Below, piece by piece: positions 40,478 through 49,888 of a stretch of 64,000 nucleotides of DNA (positions are counted from its first letter, which is position 1; each line of letters starts with the position of its first letter). The notes below the pieces were generated by a model that made no database searches, had not been told where the DNA came from, and saw only the letters and a list, made by a program, of their open reading frames with translations. The stretch lies in the NCBI RefSeq assembly GCF_024055715.1, contig NZ_JAMXMV010000005.1, positions 62,001-126,000 on the forward strand, in the 5' to 3' direction. The DNA is from Actinoallomurus soli (lineage in GTDB: Bacteria > Actinomycetota > Actinomycetes > Streptosporangiales > Streptosporangiaceae). Both the position numbers and the translations under genes were made by a program.

Positions 40478-43443
40478 CAGATGTCCTCCTCTTCGTGATG
40501 GGTGGCGGTCTGCTCGGCGTCCGAGCGGCCGCGCAGCCATCCCTTCTGAATCGAGCTCAGCATGGTGCGGAGCTCCTCCGGCGAACGCTCATTGCTGGTC
40601 GCATTGTTCACGGGCTCGACCTCTTCGCGAAGCTGGGGGGCCAGGTTCGCCTGCCGGACCCGGCGCGGCAGGGCCGGCCTGGTCCCGGAGGTCCCGGACC
40701 CTGCGGTCGCGGATCCGGAGGTCGCGCCGGGCGACGCGGTGGTCTCGGGAGAAGCGGTGTCCGCGGGCTCTTCGGCCGGGTCGAACAGGGAACGGCCCGG
40801 TGACGGCGCTCCGCCGAACCGGCTCGGGAGCGGTGGCCGCTCCTCGGAGGACCCGCCGCGGCGGGTCGGCAGCGGCGGCCGGTCACTGCCGGAGCCCGCG
40901 CCGGGCAACGGCCACTGGCCGCTCGGCGTGTCCGTCCGCGTACCGCCCAGGCCCGTGCCGCCGCTGTCGTACGACGACGCGCCGGGGGAGTACCCGCCCG
41001 TTCCGGACGAGTAGCCGCTCCCGATCTCGTTGTCGTCGGTCTCCTGCGGCTCCTCGCCGTACGCGGAGGGGACGGCGTCGTAGCCGCCGAGGCCCGTGGA
41101 GTACGTGCCCGGCTCGTATCCGGCGGCCGGGAACGAGCCCGTGTCGGATCCGGCGGTGGGGAACGACCCCGTGCCGGCTCCCGCGTCCTGGCCCGTGGAG
41201 TCCTGGGACCGGGAGCCGGTGCCGTACGGCTTCGCGTCGTACGGGCCGGTGCTGTAGGTGGCCTGCCCGCCGGTGTCGGAACGACGCTGGGGGAGCGGCG
41301 GCCGGTCGCCCCGGATCGCCTGAATGGGGCCGGTGATCGGGCCTGTGATCGGGCCGCCGTCCGTGGGGGCCGGGCCGCCGATGGCGCCGATCGGGACCAG
41401 CGCCTCCTCGCCGCGCCGGGTGGTGGCGGGCGGGCCGGCCTCCAGCTCGGGCCGCTCGTCGCCGCGGGCGACGACCGTGTCGGGCAGCAGGACGATCGCC
41501 GTGGTCCCGCCGTACGGCGAGGTGCGGAGTGTGACCTGGACCTGGTGCCGCTGGGCCAGCCGGCCGACGACGAACAGGCCGAGCTGGGCGCTGTTGGACA
41601 GGTCGAAGTCCGGCGGGTTCGTCAGCCGCTCGTTGGCGCGGTCGAGGCTGGCCTGGTCCATGCTCAGGCCGCGGTCCTCCACCTCGAAGGCGAAGCCATG
41701 CGCCACGATCTGGCCGGTGACCTGGACGGTCGTGTCCGGCGGGGAGTAGAGCGTGGCGTTCTCGATGAGCTCGGCGAGCAGGTGGATGAGGTCGGCGACG
41801 GCGGGGCCGGGGACGGCCACGCGGGGCATGGCCGCCACGGTGACCCGTGCGTAGTCCTCCACCTCGGCGGCGGCGGCGCGGGCGACGTCGACGACCGGGA
41901 CCGGGTTGCGCCAGCCGCGGCCGGGCGCCTGCCCGGACAGGATGATGAGGCCTTCCGCGTGGCGGCGCATGCGGGTCGCGAGGTGGTCGAGGCGGAACAG
42001 GTCGTCCAGCTCGTCCGGCTCGGTGACCCGGCGCTCCATGGAGTCCAGCAGGCTGAGCTGGCGGTGCAGCAGCGCTTGGTTGCGGCGCGCCAGGTTCAGG
42101 AAGACCTCGCTGATGCTGCGGCGCAGCCCGGCCTCCTCGACCGCGCCCTGGATCGCGGTGCGGCGGGCGGCGTTGAACGCCTGGCCGACCTGGTCGATCT
42201 CCTGGGTGCCGAAGGACAGCGGCGGTGCCTCGGCGGCGACGTCGACGTCGTCACCGCGGCGCAGCCGGCGGATGACGCTGGGCAGCCGCTCGTTGGCCAG
42301 GTCGAGGGCGGCGCGGCGCAGGCCGGTCAGGTCACGGACGACCGAGCGGCCGACCCAGAGCGACAGGATGAGCGAGGCGATGACCGCGACGAGACCGAGG
42401 GCGCCGGCCAGCGCGACGTTCCGGATGATGCCGTCCGAGACGGGCTTGGCGCGCTCGGCGGCGCTCGCGGTCGACGACAGCTCGAGGCCGCGCAGCCGCG
42501 TGATGATGGAGCTGACCTTGATCTTCCACTTGATGTCCATGCCGGCCAGCGGCTTCGCGGCGGCCTTGCCGGCCATGCCCGCGTGGGGCTGCTGCGGCAT
42601 GTTGTCGGTGAACTGGTCCTCCAGCGCCTGCAGGCCGGTGTACTCGGGCGTCGAGACGATCCGCTGGTAGTAGGCGCGGTCGGCGGGCCGCAGGTCGGGG
42701 ATGATCTGGTCGTAGAGCTCGCGCTGGGTCCCGACGAGCTTGGTGAACTCCACGTGCTCGGAGAACGTCAGGCGGCCGGTGGCCAGCGCGCCGGCCAGCA
42801 GCGCGTCCTCCTGGGAGAGGACCTCGCGCGCTCGCGCCAGGGCGACCTCGTTCTTGGCGTCCTTGGTGACGTCCGGATCGCTCAGGGTCGACAGAGACGA
42901 CTGCAGGGAGATGACGTCGGCGATCGTGTCGGTGTAGTCGTTGAACGCCTGCATGCGGCTTTCCTTGCCGCTGTCGATCGCCCGGCGCTTGGTCTGCAGA
43001 CTGTCGAGGTGCACGAGCACCTCGTGCGTCCACTGCCGCGCCTGGGCGTTCGCGTCCTTCTGTGCGCCCGGGTCGGTGGCCAGCCGCCGGAACAGGTCGG
43101 CCTGCCGGTCGGTGACGAGGCGGCCGGACTCCATCGACGCCCGGTCACCCGCCGACTTGGTGGCCAGGAAGACCACCGCCAACCGGCGCTCCTGCTCCAG
43201 GGCGCTGCCCAGACCCCCGGAGGGGTAGTTCAGATGGTCCTGGATCGTGTTGACATGTCGCAGGTTCAGGCCGTCGCCCAGGGTGATGCTCGCCGCGAAC
43301 ACCCACAAGGTGCTGAGTGACACCAACGGGACGATGAGCAGCAGAACTATCTTGAAGCGGACTGACCTGAAGATGCGGCCGACCCTGGACCGGGACGACC
43401 GCCGACTGACATCTGATCCCACGCGTCGGTCCTTAGATTGCAC
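40477..43443 (-). CDS. cvnA: Conservon sensor histidine-kinase-like protein CvnA
   Basis: 988 residues. Basic N-terminus, membrane helix (about 33-55), extracellular NIT-type (nitrate/nitrite sensing) domain (about 60-320), second membrane helix (about 350-372), HAMP-like segment, a dimerisation helix region (about 430-520), then a GHKL ATPase domain with N box LAELIENATLYSPP, G1 EVEDRGLSMDQ and G2 LGLFVVGRLAQRH. The last ~300 residues are a disordered Gly/Ser/Pro-rich tail. No canonical phospho-acceptor His box is obvious (the place reads LARRNQALLHRQLSLLDSMERR), as in other CvnA proteins. GTG start at 43443; a GTG at 43422 is possible. Confidence 0.92.
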   Translation of the reverse strand: MQSKDRRVGSDVSRRSSRSRVGRIFRSVRFKIVLLLIVPLVSLSTLWVFAASITLGDGLNLRHVNTIQDHLNYPSGGLGSALEQERRLAVVFLATKSAGDRASMESGRLVTDRQADLFRRLATDPGAQKDANAQARQWTHEVLVHLDSLQTKRRAIDSGKESRMQAFNDYTDTIADVISLQSSLSTLSDPDVTKDAKNEVALARAREVLSQEDALLAGALATGRLTFSEHVEFTKLVGTQRELYDQIIPDLRPADRAYYQRIVSTPEYTGLQALEDQFTDNMPQQPHAGMAGKAAAKPLAGMDIKWKIKVSSIITRLRGLELSSTASAAERAKPVSDGIIRNVALAGALGLVAVIASLILSLWVGRSVVRDLTGLRRAALDLANERLPSVIRRLRRGDDVDVAAEAPPLSFGTQEIDQVGQAFNAARRTAIQGAVEEAGLRRSISEVFLNLARRNQALLHRQLSLLDSMERRVTEPDELDDLFRLDHLATRMRRHAEGLIILSGQAPGRGWRNPVPVVDVARAAAAEVEDYARVTVAAMPRVAVPGPAVADLIHLLAELIENATLYSPPDTTVQVTGQIVAHGFAFEVEDRGLSMDQASLDRANERLTNPPDFDLSNSAQLGLFVVGRLAQRHQVQVTLRTSPYGGTTAIVLLPDTVVARGDERPELEAGPPATTRRGEEALVPIGAIGGPAPTDGGPITGPITGPIQAIRGDRPPLPQRRSDTGGQATYSTGPYDAKPYGTGSRSQDSTGQDAGAGTGSFPTAGSDTGSFPAAGYEPGTYSTGLGGYDAVPSAYGEEPQETDDNEIGSGYSSGTGGYSPGASSYDSGGTGLGGTRTDTPSGQWPLPGAGSGSDRPPLPTRRGGSSEERPPLPSRFGGAPSPGRSLFDPAEEPADTASPETTASPGATSGSATAGSGTSGTRPALPRRVRQANLAPQLREEVEPVNNATSNERSPEELRTMLSSIQKGWLRGRSDAEQTATHHEEEDI

Positions 43444-43718
43444 CGCGACAGGCTCGACTTTCAGTGAGGCGGGGGAAACACCGTGTGAACGCGCGGAACT
43501 CTACTAGACATCACGGCGCACACTGGCCGCCTCTGTAAATATCGGGCATCAAACTCCTGGGCGCGGGAGGGTGAACAGTACGCCTTTCGGGACGAATAAC
43601 TGCAGGTAGAAGCGTACTTATCGCACTAAGCATCTCGGGTCGGTCCCAGAACCGGATTTCGGACGATCGGTGACAAGGACTCCGCATCCTCCGCCGGACA
43701 CCCCTAGAATCCGCGATC

Positions 43719-44531
43719 GTGATCCATGACGACCAGCCCCCGGAGACGCTCCCCGTACGTGGACGCTCGCCGCTACCCGGCGGGCGTCACCGCCGGCCGG
43801 GCAGCGGTGATCTTCCCCCCGACGCACCGGTCCTCGTTCTGGCGGTACCCGGAACGGCCCCGGACACCGGCGACGAGATCGCGCGGTTCATCCGCACGTC
43901 CCGTACCGACATCGACATCCGGGTCGCAGCCATCGCCGGTCCCGCGTTCGCGGAGGTCCTGCGCGGCCTGCCCGAGGGCCGGTCGGCGGTCGTGGTCCCC
44001 CTGGTCACCGGCCCGCACCCGCAGATCTACCAGGCCATCAACACGGTGGTCGCGGAGACCGGCGCGCGGGTGACCGTCACCGATCCGCTCGGCCCCCACC
44101 CGCTGCTGGCCGAGGCGCTGCACGTGCGGCTCGCGGACAGCGGCCTGGCGCGCGCCGACCGGATCCGGCAGTTCAGCATCGGCGCGTCCGTCGACGGCGT
44201 CGTCGTCGCCACGGTCGGCGGCGACCCGGCCGTCCGGGAGGCCGACATGACCGCCGTCCTCCTCGCCGCGCGGCTCGCCGTCCCCGTCGTCGCGGCGTCC
44301 ATCGACGGCCGTCCGACGGTGTCCGACGCCGTCTCACGGCTGCGCGAGTCCGGCGGTCAGCGCATCGCCATCGCCCCGTTCGTCATCGGACCGGAGATCG
44401 ACTTCGAGCGCCTCGCCAAGCTCGCGAGCGACGCCGGCCTCGGCTGCGCCGAGCCGCTGGGCGCCCACTCCTCGGTGGTGCGCCTCGTCAACCTGCGCTA
44501 CGAGGTCGCCCTGGACGAGGAGTTGTCATGA
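43719..44531 (+). CDS. CbiX/SirB-like protein, probably not a chelatase
   Basis: 270 residues with two CbiX/SirB-like half domains. In active chelatases the first strand ends in a metal-binding His (GHGSR-type). Here the same place reads LAVPGTAPD and no His is seen; the later family motif is GPHPQIYQAI. A chelatase role is therefore doubtful. GTG start at 43719. Its stop overlaps the next start (ATGA, 44528-44531), coupling it to a polyamine-type binding protein. Divergent from cvnA over 275 bp. Confidence 0.7.
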   Translation: MIHDDQPPETLPVRGRSPLPGGRHRRPGSGDLPPDAPVLVLAVPGTAPDTGDEIARFIRTSRTDIDIRVAAIAGPAFAEVLRGLPEGRSAVVVPLVTGPHPQIYQAINTVVAETGARVTVTDPLGPHPLLAEALHVRLADSGLARADRIRQFSIGASVDGVVVATVGGDPAVREADMTAVLLAARLAVPVVAASIDGRPTVSDAVSRLRESGGQRIAIAPFVIGPEIDFERLAKLASDAGLGCAEPLGAHSSVVRLVNLRYEVALDEELS

Positions 44532-45763
44532 GGTTCACCGGAGCGCGGGGCCGTACGGCTCGCGGGTCCATGAGGTTCGTTCCGAAGGCGAAGTCCTTCA
44601 CCAGGCTCGCCTGCGCCGCGGCGGTCGTGCTGGCCGCGGCCGGGTGCGGCGGCGGTTCGGGCGGCGCCAAGGCCCAGGCGGTGCCGCACCTGCCCGTGCA
44701 GCAGGAGATCGGGGCCTCCGAGGGCCGGCTCAACCTGGTGATCTGGGCCGGGTACGCCGAGGACGGCTCCACCGACAAGCACGTCGACTGGGTGCACGCC
44801 TTCCAGAGGAAGACCGGCTGCAAGGTCAACGCGAAGGTCGCCGACACGTCCGACTCGATGTACGCCCTGATGAAGACCGGGCAGTACGACGGCGTCTCGG
44901 CCTCCGGCGACTCGTCGCTGCGGCTCATCTACGGCGGCCTGGTCGCGCCGGTCAACACCAACCTGCTGAAGAACTACCGCGACATCCCGTCGTACCTGAA
45001 GAACCAGCCGTACAACTCGATCAAGGGCCAGATGTACGGCGCGCCGCACGGCTACGGCGCGAACTACCTGACGTACCGCACGGACAAGATCCAGAACACG
45101 CCCGCGTCCTGGAGCATCGTCTGGGACAAGGGCAGCGCCGCCGCGGACCACGTCGTCGCGTACGACTCGCCGATCTACATCGCCGACGCCGCGCTCTACC
45201 TGAAGGCGCACCGTCCGGACCTGAAGATCACCGACGTGTACGAGCTCTCCCAGAAGCAGTTCGACGCCGCCGTCGACCTGCTCAAGCAGCAGCGCCCGAA
45301 CGTCAACCAGTACTGGTCGAACTACCTCGACGAGGTCGAGGCGTTCAAGGCCGGCGACAACTACGCGGGCACGGCCTGGCAGGTGACCGCGAACCTCGCC
45401 AAGACGGAGAAGGCGCCGATCGGCACCACAATCCCGTCGGAGGGCGCCACCGGGTGGTCGGACACCTGGATGATCGCGGCCCACGCCGAGCACCCGAACT
45501 GCATGTACAAGTGGATGAACTGGATCGAGTCGCCCAAGGTGCAGGCCGCGGTGGCGCAATGGTTCGGTGAGGCCCCGGCCAACCCGAAGGCCTGCAAATA
45601 CGCCGCCAAGGGCTTCTGCACGCAGTTCCGCGTGGGCGACGTCGACTTCTACAAGCGTCTTGCGTTCTGGAAGACTCCGGTCGCAGACTGTGGTGATTCT
45701 CGCGGAACGAGTTGCGTCGACTACTCGAAGTGGACGGAACTCTGGACGCAGATCAAGGGATAG
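44528..45763 (+). CDS. Polyamine-type ABC importer binding lipoprotein, copy 1
   Basis: 411 residues of the PotD/PotF-type solute-binding family. Lipoprotein signal ends in LAAAGC (Cys near 39), with a possible second start at residue 15. Body: LVIWAGYAEDGS, FQRKTGCKV, GQYDGVSASGDSSLRLI, YGAPHGYGANYLTYRT, then GATGWSDTWM and KWMNWIESPKVQAAVAQWFGEAPAN. Ligand contact residues suggest a cationic amine such as putrescine or spermidine. Its nearest relative is the protein encoded at 46918, with the ATPase gene between. Coupled (ATGA) to the CbiX-like gene. Confidence 0.88.
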   Translation: MRFTGARGRTARGSMRFVPKAKSFTRLACAAAVVLAAAGCGGGSGGAKAQAVPHLPVQQEIGASEGRLNLVIWAGYAEDGSTDKHVDWVHAFQRKTGCKVNAKVADTSDSMYALMKTGQYDGVSASGDSSLRLIYGGLVAPVNTNLLKNYRDIPSYLKNQPYNSIKGQMYGAPHGYGANYLTYRTDKIQNTPASWSIVWDKGSAAADHVVAYDSPIYIADAALYLKAHRPDLKITDVYELSQKQFDAAVDLLKQQRPNVNQYWSNYLDEVEAFKAGDNYAGTAWQVTANLAKTEKAPIGTTIPSEGATGWSDTWMIAAHAEHPNCMYKWMNWIESPKVQAAVAQWFGEAPANPKACKYAAKGFCTQFRVGDVDFYKRLAFWKTPVADCGDSRGTSCVDYSKWTELWTQIKG

Positions 45764-46828
45764 ATGATTCAGATGAACACCGAAGAGCCCGGCGTCTCCG
45801 CCGCGGTCGAACTCCGCGCGGTGCGCAAGACCTTCGGCGAGGTCACCGCCGTCGACGGCGTCGACCTGGAGATCGGCGACGGGGAGTTCTTCGCCATGCT
45901 GGGCCCCTCCGGGTCGGGCAAGACGACGGTGCTGCGCATGATCGCCGGGTTCGAGACGCCGACCTCCGGGTCGATCGGCCTCGGCGGCCGCGACGTGACG
46001 AAACTGCCGCCCTTCGAGCGCGACGTCAACACCGTCTTCCAGGACTACGCGCTGTTCCCCCACATGAACGTCCTGGCGAACGTCGAGTACGGCCTCAAGG
46101 TGAAGAAGGTCCCGAAGGCCGAGCGCCGCGAGCGCGCCCTGCAGGCGCTGGCGTCCGTCCGTCTCGAGGGGTTCGAGACGCGTAAGCCGGGCCAGCTGTC
46201 CGGCGGGCAGCGGCAGCGCGTGGCGCTGGCACGTGCGCTCGTCAACCGCCCCAAGGTACTGCTGCTCGACGAGCCGCTCGGCGCCCTCGACCTGAAGCTG
46301 CGCGAGGAGATGCAGGTCGAGCTGAAGGCCATCCAGCGGGAGGTCGGCATCACCTTCCTGTTCGTGACGCACGACCAGGAGGAGGCGCTGACCATGGCCG
46401 ACCGGGTCGCGGTGTTCAACGCGGGCCGGATCGAGCAGGTCGGGACTCCCGCCGATGTGTACGAGGAGCCGGCGACGGCGTTCGTGGCCGGGTTCGTCGG
46501 CACCTCGAACCTCATCGAGGGCGAGGCGGCCCAGTCGATACTCGGCCGGCCGGGCGTGTACAGCGTCCGGCCGGAGAAGCTCCGCGTCGACACGGATCTC
46601 GACGCGGAGCTGCCCGAAGGCGAGCACTCCGCGACCGGCACGGTCGCGGAGGTCGTCTACGCGGGGGCGGCCACTCGGTTCGTCGTCGATCTCGACGCCG
46701 GGGGCCGGTTGGTGGCACTGCAGCAGAACCTGCAGTCCTCGTCGATGGACGTGCTGAAGTTGCGCGAAGCCCGGGTCAGGCTCGCGTGGCGTCGTGAGCA
46801 CGAGTTCGCCATCCCCGGTCCGACGTGA
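45764..46828 (+). CDS. potA: Polyamine-type ABC importer ATPase (PotA type)
   Basis: 354-residue ATPase. Walker [10 protein letters not shown] at 47-55, [13 protein letters not shown] loop, signature [16 protein letters not shown], Walker [13 protein letters not shown] loop [10 protein letters not shown], and a C-terminal TOBE domain (about 270-350) as in PotA/spermidine-type importers. Powers uptake with the two permeases encoded at 48123 and 49033. The ATG follows the preceding TAG stop without a gap. Confidence 0.92.
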   Translation: MIQMNTEEPGVSAAVELRAVRKTFGEVTAVDGVDLEIGDGEFFAMLGPSGSGKTTVLRMIAGFETPTSGSIGLGGRDVTKLPPFERDVNTVFQDYALFPHMNVLANVEYGLKVKKVPKAERRERALQALASVRLEGFETRKPGQLSGGQRQRVALARALVNRPKVLLLDEPLGALDLKLREEMQVELKAIQREVGITFLFVTHDQEEALTMADRVAVFNAGRIEQVGTPADVYEEPATAFVAGFVGTSNLIEGEAAQSILGRPGVYSVRPEKLRVDTDLDAELPEGEHSATGTVAEVVYAGAATRFVVDLDAGGRLVALQQNLQSSSMDVLKLREARVRLAWRREHEFAIPGPT

Positions 46829-46917
46829 TGCCGGCCGGTCACCGCCCGACCGGCCGTCTCGCCGCGGCGTGAGTCGCGGTCTTCCCCGAGAAAACCCCTC
46901 ATCTGATCGGAGTTCTC

Positions 46918-48123
46918 ATGCGCGCCACGCGCCTCGCGCTCGTCGCGGTGGCCGCCGTGTCCCTTCTCGCCGCGGGCTGCGGCGGCAACAGCGGCGGGTC
47001 CCATCACGGCGGGACCGGTGCCGGAGGGTTCACGCCCCCGAACATCCCCGCGCTGCAGTCGCTCGGCCAGGGCGAGGGCCAGGTCAACCTGGTCTCCTGG
47101 GCCGGCTACGTGGAGGACGGCTCGAACAACAAGGCCCTCGACTGGGTCCACCCGTTCGAGCAGCAGACCGGCTGCAAGGTGAACAACAAGGTGGCCGGCA
47201 CGTCGGACGAGATGGTCAGCCTGATGAAGACCGGCCAGTACGACGCGGTCTCCGCGTCGGGCGACGCCTCGCTGCGACTGATCGCCGGGGGCACCGTCGC
47301 TCCGGTCAACACGGGCCTGGTCCCGAACTACGCCGACATCTTCCCGGACCTGAAGAACAAGCCGTGGAACTCCGTGAACGGCAAGATGTACGGCATCCCG
47401 CACGGCCGTGGCGCGAACATGCTGATGTGGCGGACGGACAAGGTCAACCCCGCGCCCGACTCCTGGAGCGTGGTCTTCGACCCGAACTCCCCGTACAAGG
47501 GCAAGATCACCGCGTACGACTCGCCGATCTACATCGCCGACGCCGCGCTGTACCTCATGTCCACCCAGCCCGCGCTGGAGATCAAGGACCCGTACGCGCT
47601 GGACCAGAGGCAGTTCGACGCCGCGGTGAACCTGCTCAAGGAGCAGAAGCAGATCGTCGGCGAGTACTGGTCGGACGCCACCAAGATCCAGCAGTCGTTC
47701 AAGGCCGGTGACACCGTCCTCGGCACGACGTGGCAGGTCATCGCGAACGGGCTGTCGGCCGACAAGACCCCGGTCCAGACGGTCCTGCCCAAGGAGGGCG
47801 CGACCGGGTGGTCCGACACCTGGATGGTCGCGGCCAAGGCGCAGCACCCGAACTGCGCCTACAAGTGGCTCAACTGGGTCGTCTCCCCGAAGGTGAACGC
47901 GCAGATCGCCGAGAGCTGGGGCGAGGCGCCGGCCAACAGCAAGTCCTGCGACCTGACCGACGACAAGAACTTCTGCACCACCTACCACGCCGCCGACGCG
48001 CCGTACTGGACGAAGGTCCACTACTGGAACACGCCGATCACGCAGTGCCTCGACGGGCGCAAGGACGTGAAGTGCGTGGACTACGCCAAGTGGACGCAGG
48101 CCTGGACGCAGATCAAGGGCTGA
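46918..48123 (+). CDS. Polyamine-type ABC importer binding lipoprotein, copy 2
   Basis: 401 residues; paralogue of the protein encoded at 44528. Lipoprotein signal with LLAAGC (Cys near 21). Shares the blocks VSWAGYVEDGS, QTGCKVNNKVAGTSDEM, GQYDAVSASGDASLRLIAGG, AYDSPIYIADAALYL, EGATGWSDTWMVAAKAQHPNC and the unusual C-terminus with several Cys, ending in AKWTQAWTQIKG. The stop overlaps the permease start (TGATG). Two receptors on one transporter may widen the ligand range or affinity. Confidence 0.9.
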   Translation: MRATRLALVAVAAVSLLAAGCGGNSGGSHHGGTGAGGFTPPNIPALQSLGQGEGQVNLVSWAGYVEDGSNNKALDWVHPFEQQTGCKVNNKVAGTSDEMVSLMKTGQYDAVSASGDASLRLIAGGTVAPVNTGLVPNYADIFPDLKNKPWNSVNGKMYGIPHGRGANMLMWRTDKVNPAPDSWSVVFDPNSPYKGKITAYDSPIYIADAALYLMSTQPALEIKDPYALDQRQFDAAVNLLKEQKQIVGEYWSDATKIQQSFKAGDTVLGTTWQVIANGLSADKTPVQTVLPKEGATGWSDTWMVAAKAQHPNCAYKWLNWVVSPKVNAQIAESWGEAPANSKSCDLTDDKNFCTTYHAADAPYWTKVHYWNTPITQCLDGRKDVKCVDYAKWTQAWTQIKG

Positions 48124-49013
48124 TGAGCACCACTGTCACGCCCGGCGGACCGGTTCGCCGGTTCGCCGGGCTGCTTCACCGCAGGCCGTACCTCCGCCTG
48201 GCCGCGCTGCTGTCCGCGCCGCTGCTCTGGCTCGTCGTGGCCTACCTCGGGTCCCTCGCGGCCCTGTTCGCCGCGGCGTTCTGGACCACGGACGACTTCA
48301 CCGGCGAGGTGGTCAAGCAGTTCAACCTGGGCAACTTCCAGGAGCTGTGGAACCAGAGCGTCTACCGGACGATCACGCTGCGGAGCGTCGGCGTGGCCGC
48401 CGCGGTCACCGTCATCGACACTGCGGTCGCCTTCCCCATGGCCTTCTACATGGCCAAGATCGCCTCACCGCGCGCGCAGCGCTGGCTGGTGATCGCGGTG
48501 CTGACGCCGCTGTGGGCGAGCTACCTGGTCAAGGCATACGCCTGGCGGATCATGTTCTCCGGGTCCGGCGTGCTCAGCTGGATCCTGGACCCCTTCGGGA
48601 TCCACGGGCCCGGGTACGGCCTGCCGGCCACGATCGTGACCCTGGCCTACCTCTGGCTGCCGTACATGATCCTGCCGATCTACGCGGGCCTGGAGCGGCT
48701 GCCGAACTCCCTGCTGGACGCCGCGGGTGACCTCGGCGCCCGCACCTTCCGGACGTTCCGCACCGTCATCTGGCCGGTGGCCGTCCCCGCGGTGATCGCG
48801 GGATCGATCTTCACGTTCTCGCTCTCGCTCGGCGACTACATCACGGTGAAGATCGTCGGCGGCAAGAGCCAGCTCATCGGCAACGTCGTCTACGACAACA
48901 TCGGCGCCGCCGACAACCTGCCGTTCGCCGCGGCCGTCGCGACGATCCCGGTGGTGATCATGGTGATCTACCTGGTCGCCGTACGCCGCACCGGCGCGCT
49001 GGACAACCTCTGA
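48123..49013 (+). CDS. potB: Polyamine-type ABC importer permease (PotB type)
   Basis: 296-residue inner-membrane permease with six predicted helices and the EAA loop (DAAGDLGARTFRTFRTVIWPVAVPAVIAG) that contacts PotA. The family motif FWTTDDF in the first external loop is typical of PotB. ATG at 48123 overlaps the binding-protein stop by one base. Confidence 0.92.
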   Translation: MSTTVTPGGPVRRFAGLLHRRPYLRLAALLSAPLLWLVVAYLGSLAALFAAAFWTTDDFTGEVVKQFNLGNFQELWNQSVYRTITLRSVGVAAAVTVIDTAVAFPMAFYMAKIASPRAQRWLVIAVLTPLWASYLVKAYAWRIMFSGSGVLSWILDPFGIHGPGYGLPATIVTLAYLWLPYMILPIYAGLERLPNSLLDAAGDLGARTFRTFRTVIWPVAVPAVIAGSIFTFSLSLGDYITVKIVGGKSQLIGNVVYDNIGAADNLPFAAAVATIPVVIMVIYLVAVRRTGALDNL

Positions 49014-49032
49014 CCGCCGGGGGAGACCTGCA

Positions 49033-49839
49033 ATGACACTGTCACGAGGGGCGCGCGTCGCGCTCCGGATCGGGATGATCATCGGCCTGGCCGTCATCTA
49101 CGTGCCGCTGTTCGTCGTGCTCGTCAACTCGTTCAACGCCGACAAGGCGTTCGCGTGGCCGCCGTCGCACCTGACCGGGCACTGGTGGTCGACGGCGTGG
49201 GGCAACGGCGGCGTGCGCACGGCGCTGTGGACGTCGGTGAAGGCCGGGCTCGGGGCCACCCTGGTCGCGCTGGTGCTGGGCACGATGGCGGCGTTCGCCG
49301 TGCAGCGGTACCGGTTCTTCGGCCGCGACACGGTGTCGCTGCTGGTCATCCTGCCGATCGCGCTGCCCGGCATCGTCACGGGCATCGCGCTGAACAACGC
49401 CTTCCGTACGGTGCTGTCGCCGCTGGGGATCCAGCTCGGCCTGTTCACCGTCGTCGTCGGTCACGCGACGTTCTGCGTCGTCACCATCTTCAACAACGTG
49501 CTGGCCCGGCTGCGCCGGCTCGGCACGCGCGTCGAGGAGGCGTCGGCCGATCTGGGCGCTGACACCTTCCAGACATTCCGGTACGTTACTTTTCCGCTAC
49601 TGCGTTCCGCGCTGCTGGCCGGCGGGCTGCTGTCGTTCGCGCTGTCGTTCGACGAGATCATCGTGACGACGTTCACGGCCGGGGCGGGGGTGCAGACGCT
49701 GCCGATCTGGATCTTCAACAACCTGTTCCGGCCGAACCAGGCACCCATCGTCAACGTCGTGGCCGCCGCCCTGATCGTGCTGTCCGTCGTTCCGGTGTAC
49801 CTCGCTCAGCGCGTCTCCGGGGACACCCGCGGCCTGTAG
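49033..49839 (+). CDS. potC: Polyamine-type ABC importer permease (PotC type)
   Basis: 268-residue permease pairing with PotB. Start region IYVPLFVVLVNSFNADKAFAWPP as in PotC, six helices and EAA loop (EEASADLGADTFQTFRYVTFPLLRSALLAGGLLSFALSFDE). Begins 19 bp after potB with GGGGAGA as ribosome site. A run of lower-GC codons near 49580-49600 is the only local oddity. Confidence 0.92.
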   Translation: MTLSRGARVALRIGMIIGLAVIYVPLFVVLVNSFNADKAFAWPPSHLTGHWWSTAWGNGGVRTALWTSVKAGLGATLVALVLGTMAAFAVQRYRFFGRDTVSLLVILPIALPGIVTGIALNNAFRTVLSPLGIQLGLFTVVVGHATFCVVTIFNNVLARLRRLGTRVEEASADLGADTFQTFRYVTFPLLRSALLAGGLLSFALSFDEIIVTTFTAGAGVQTLPIWIFNNLFRPNQAPIVNVVAAALIVLSVVPVYLAQRVSGDTRGL

Positions 49840-49888
49840 CCCCGGGTGTGCCGGGACGACGCCATGAATCCAGGAAGGACCGCTCGCA

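Noticed and set aside
43444-43718. Possible cobalamin-type riboswitch before the CbiX-like gene
   Set aside because: No B12-box-like sequence or conserved stems seen; only AT-richer promoter-like patches.
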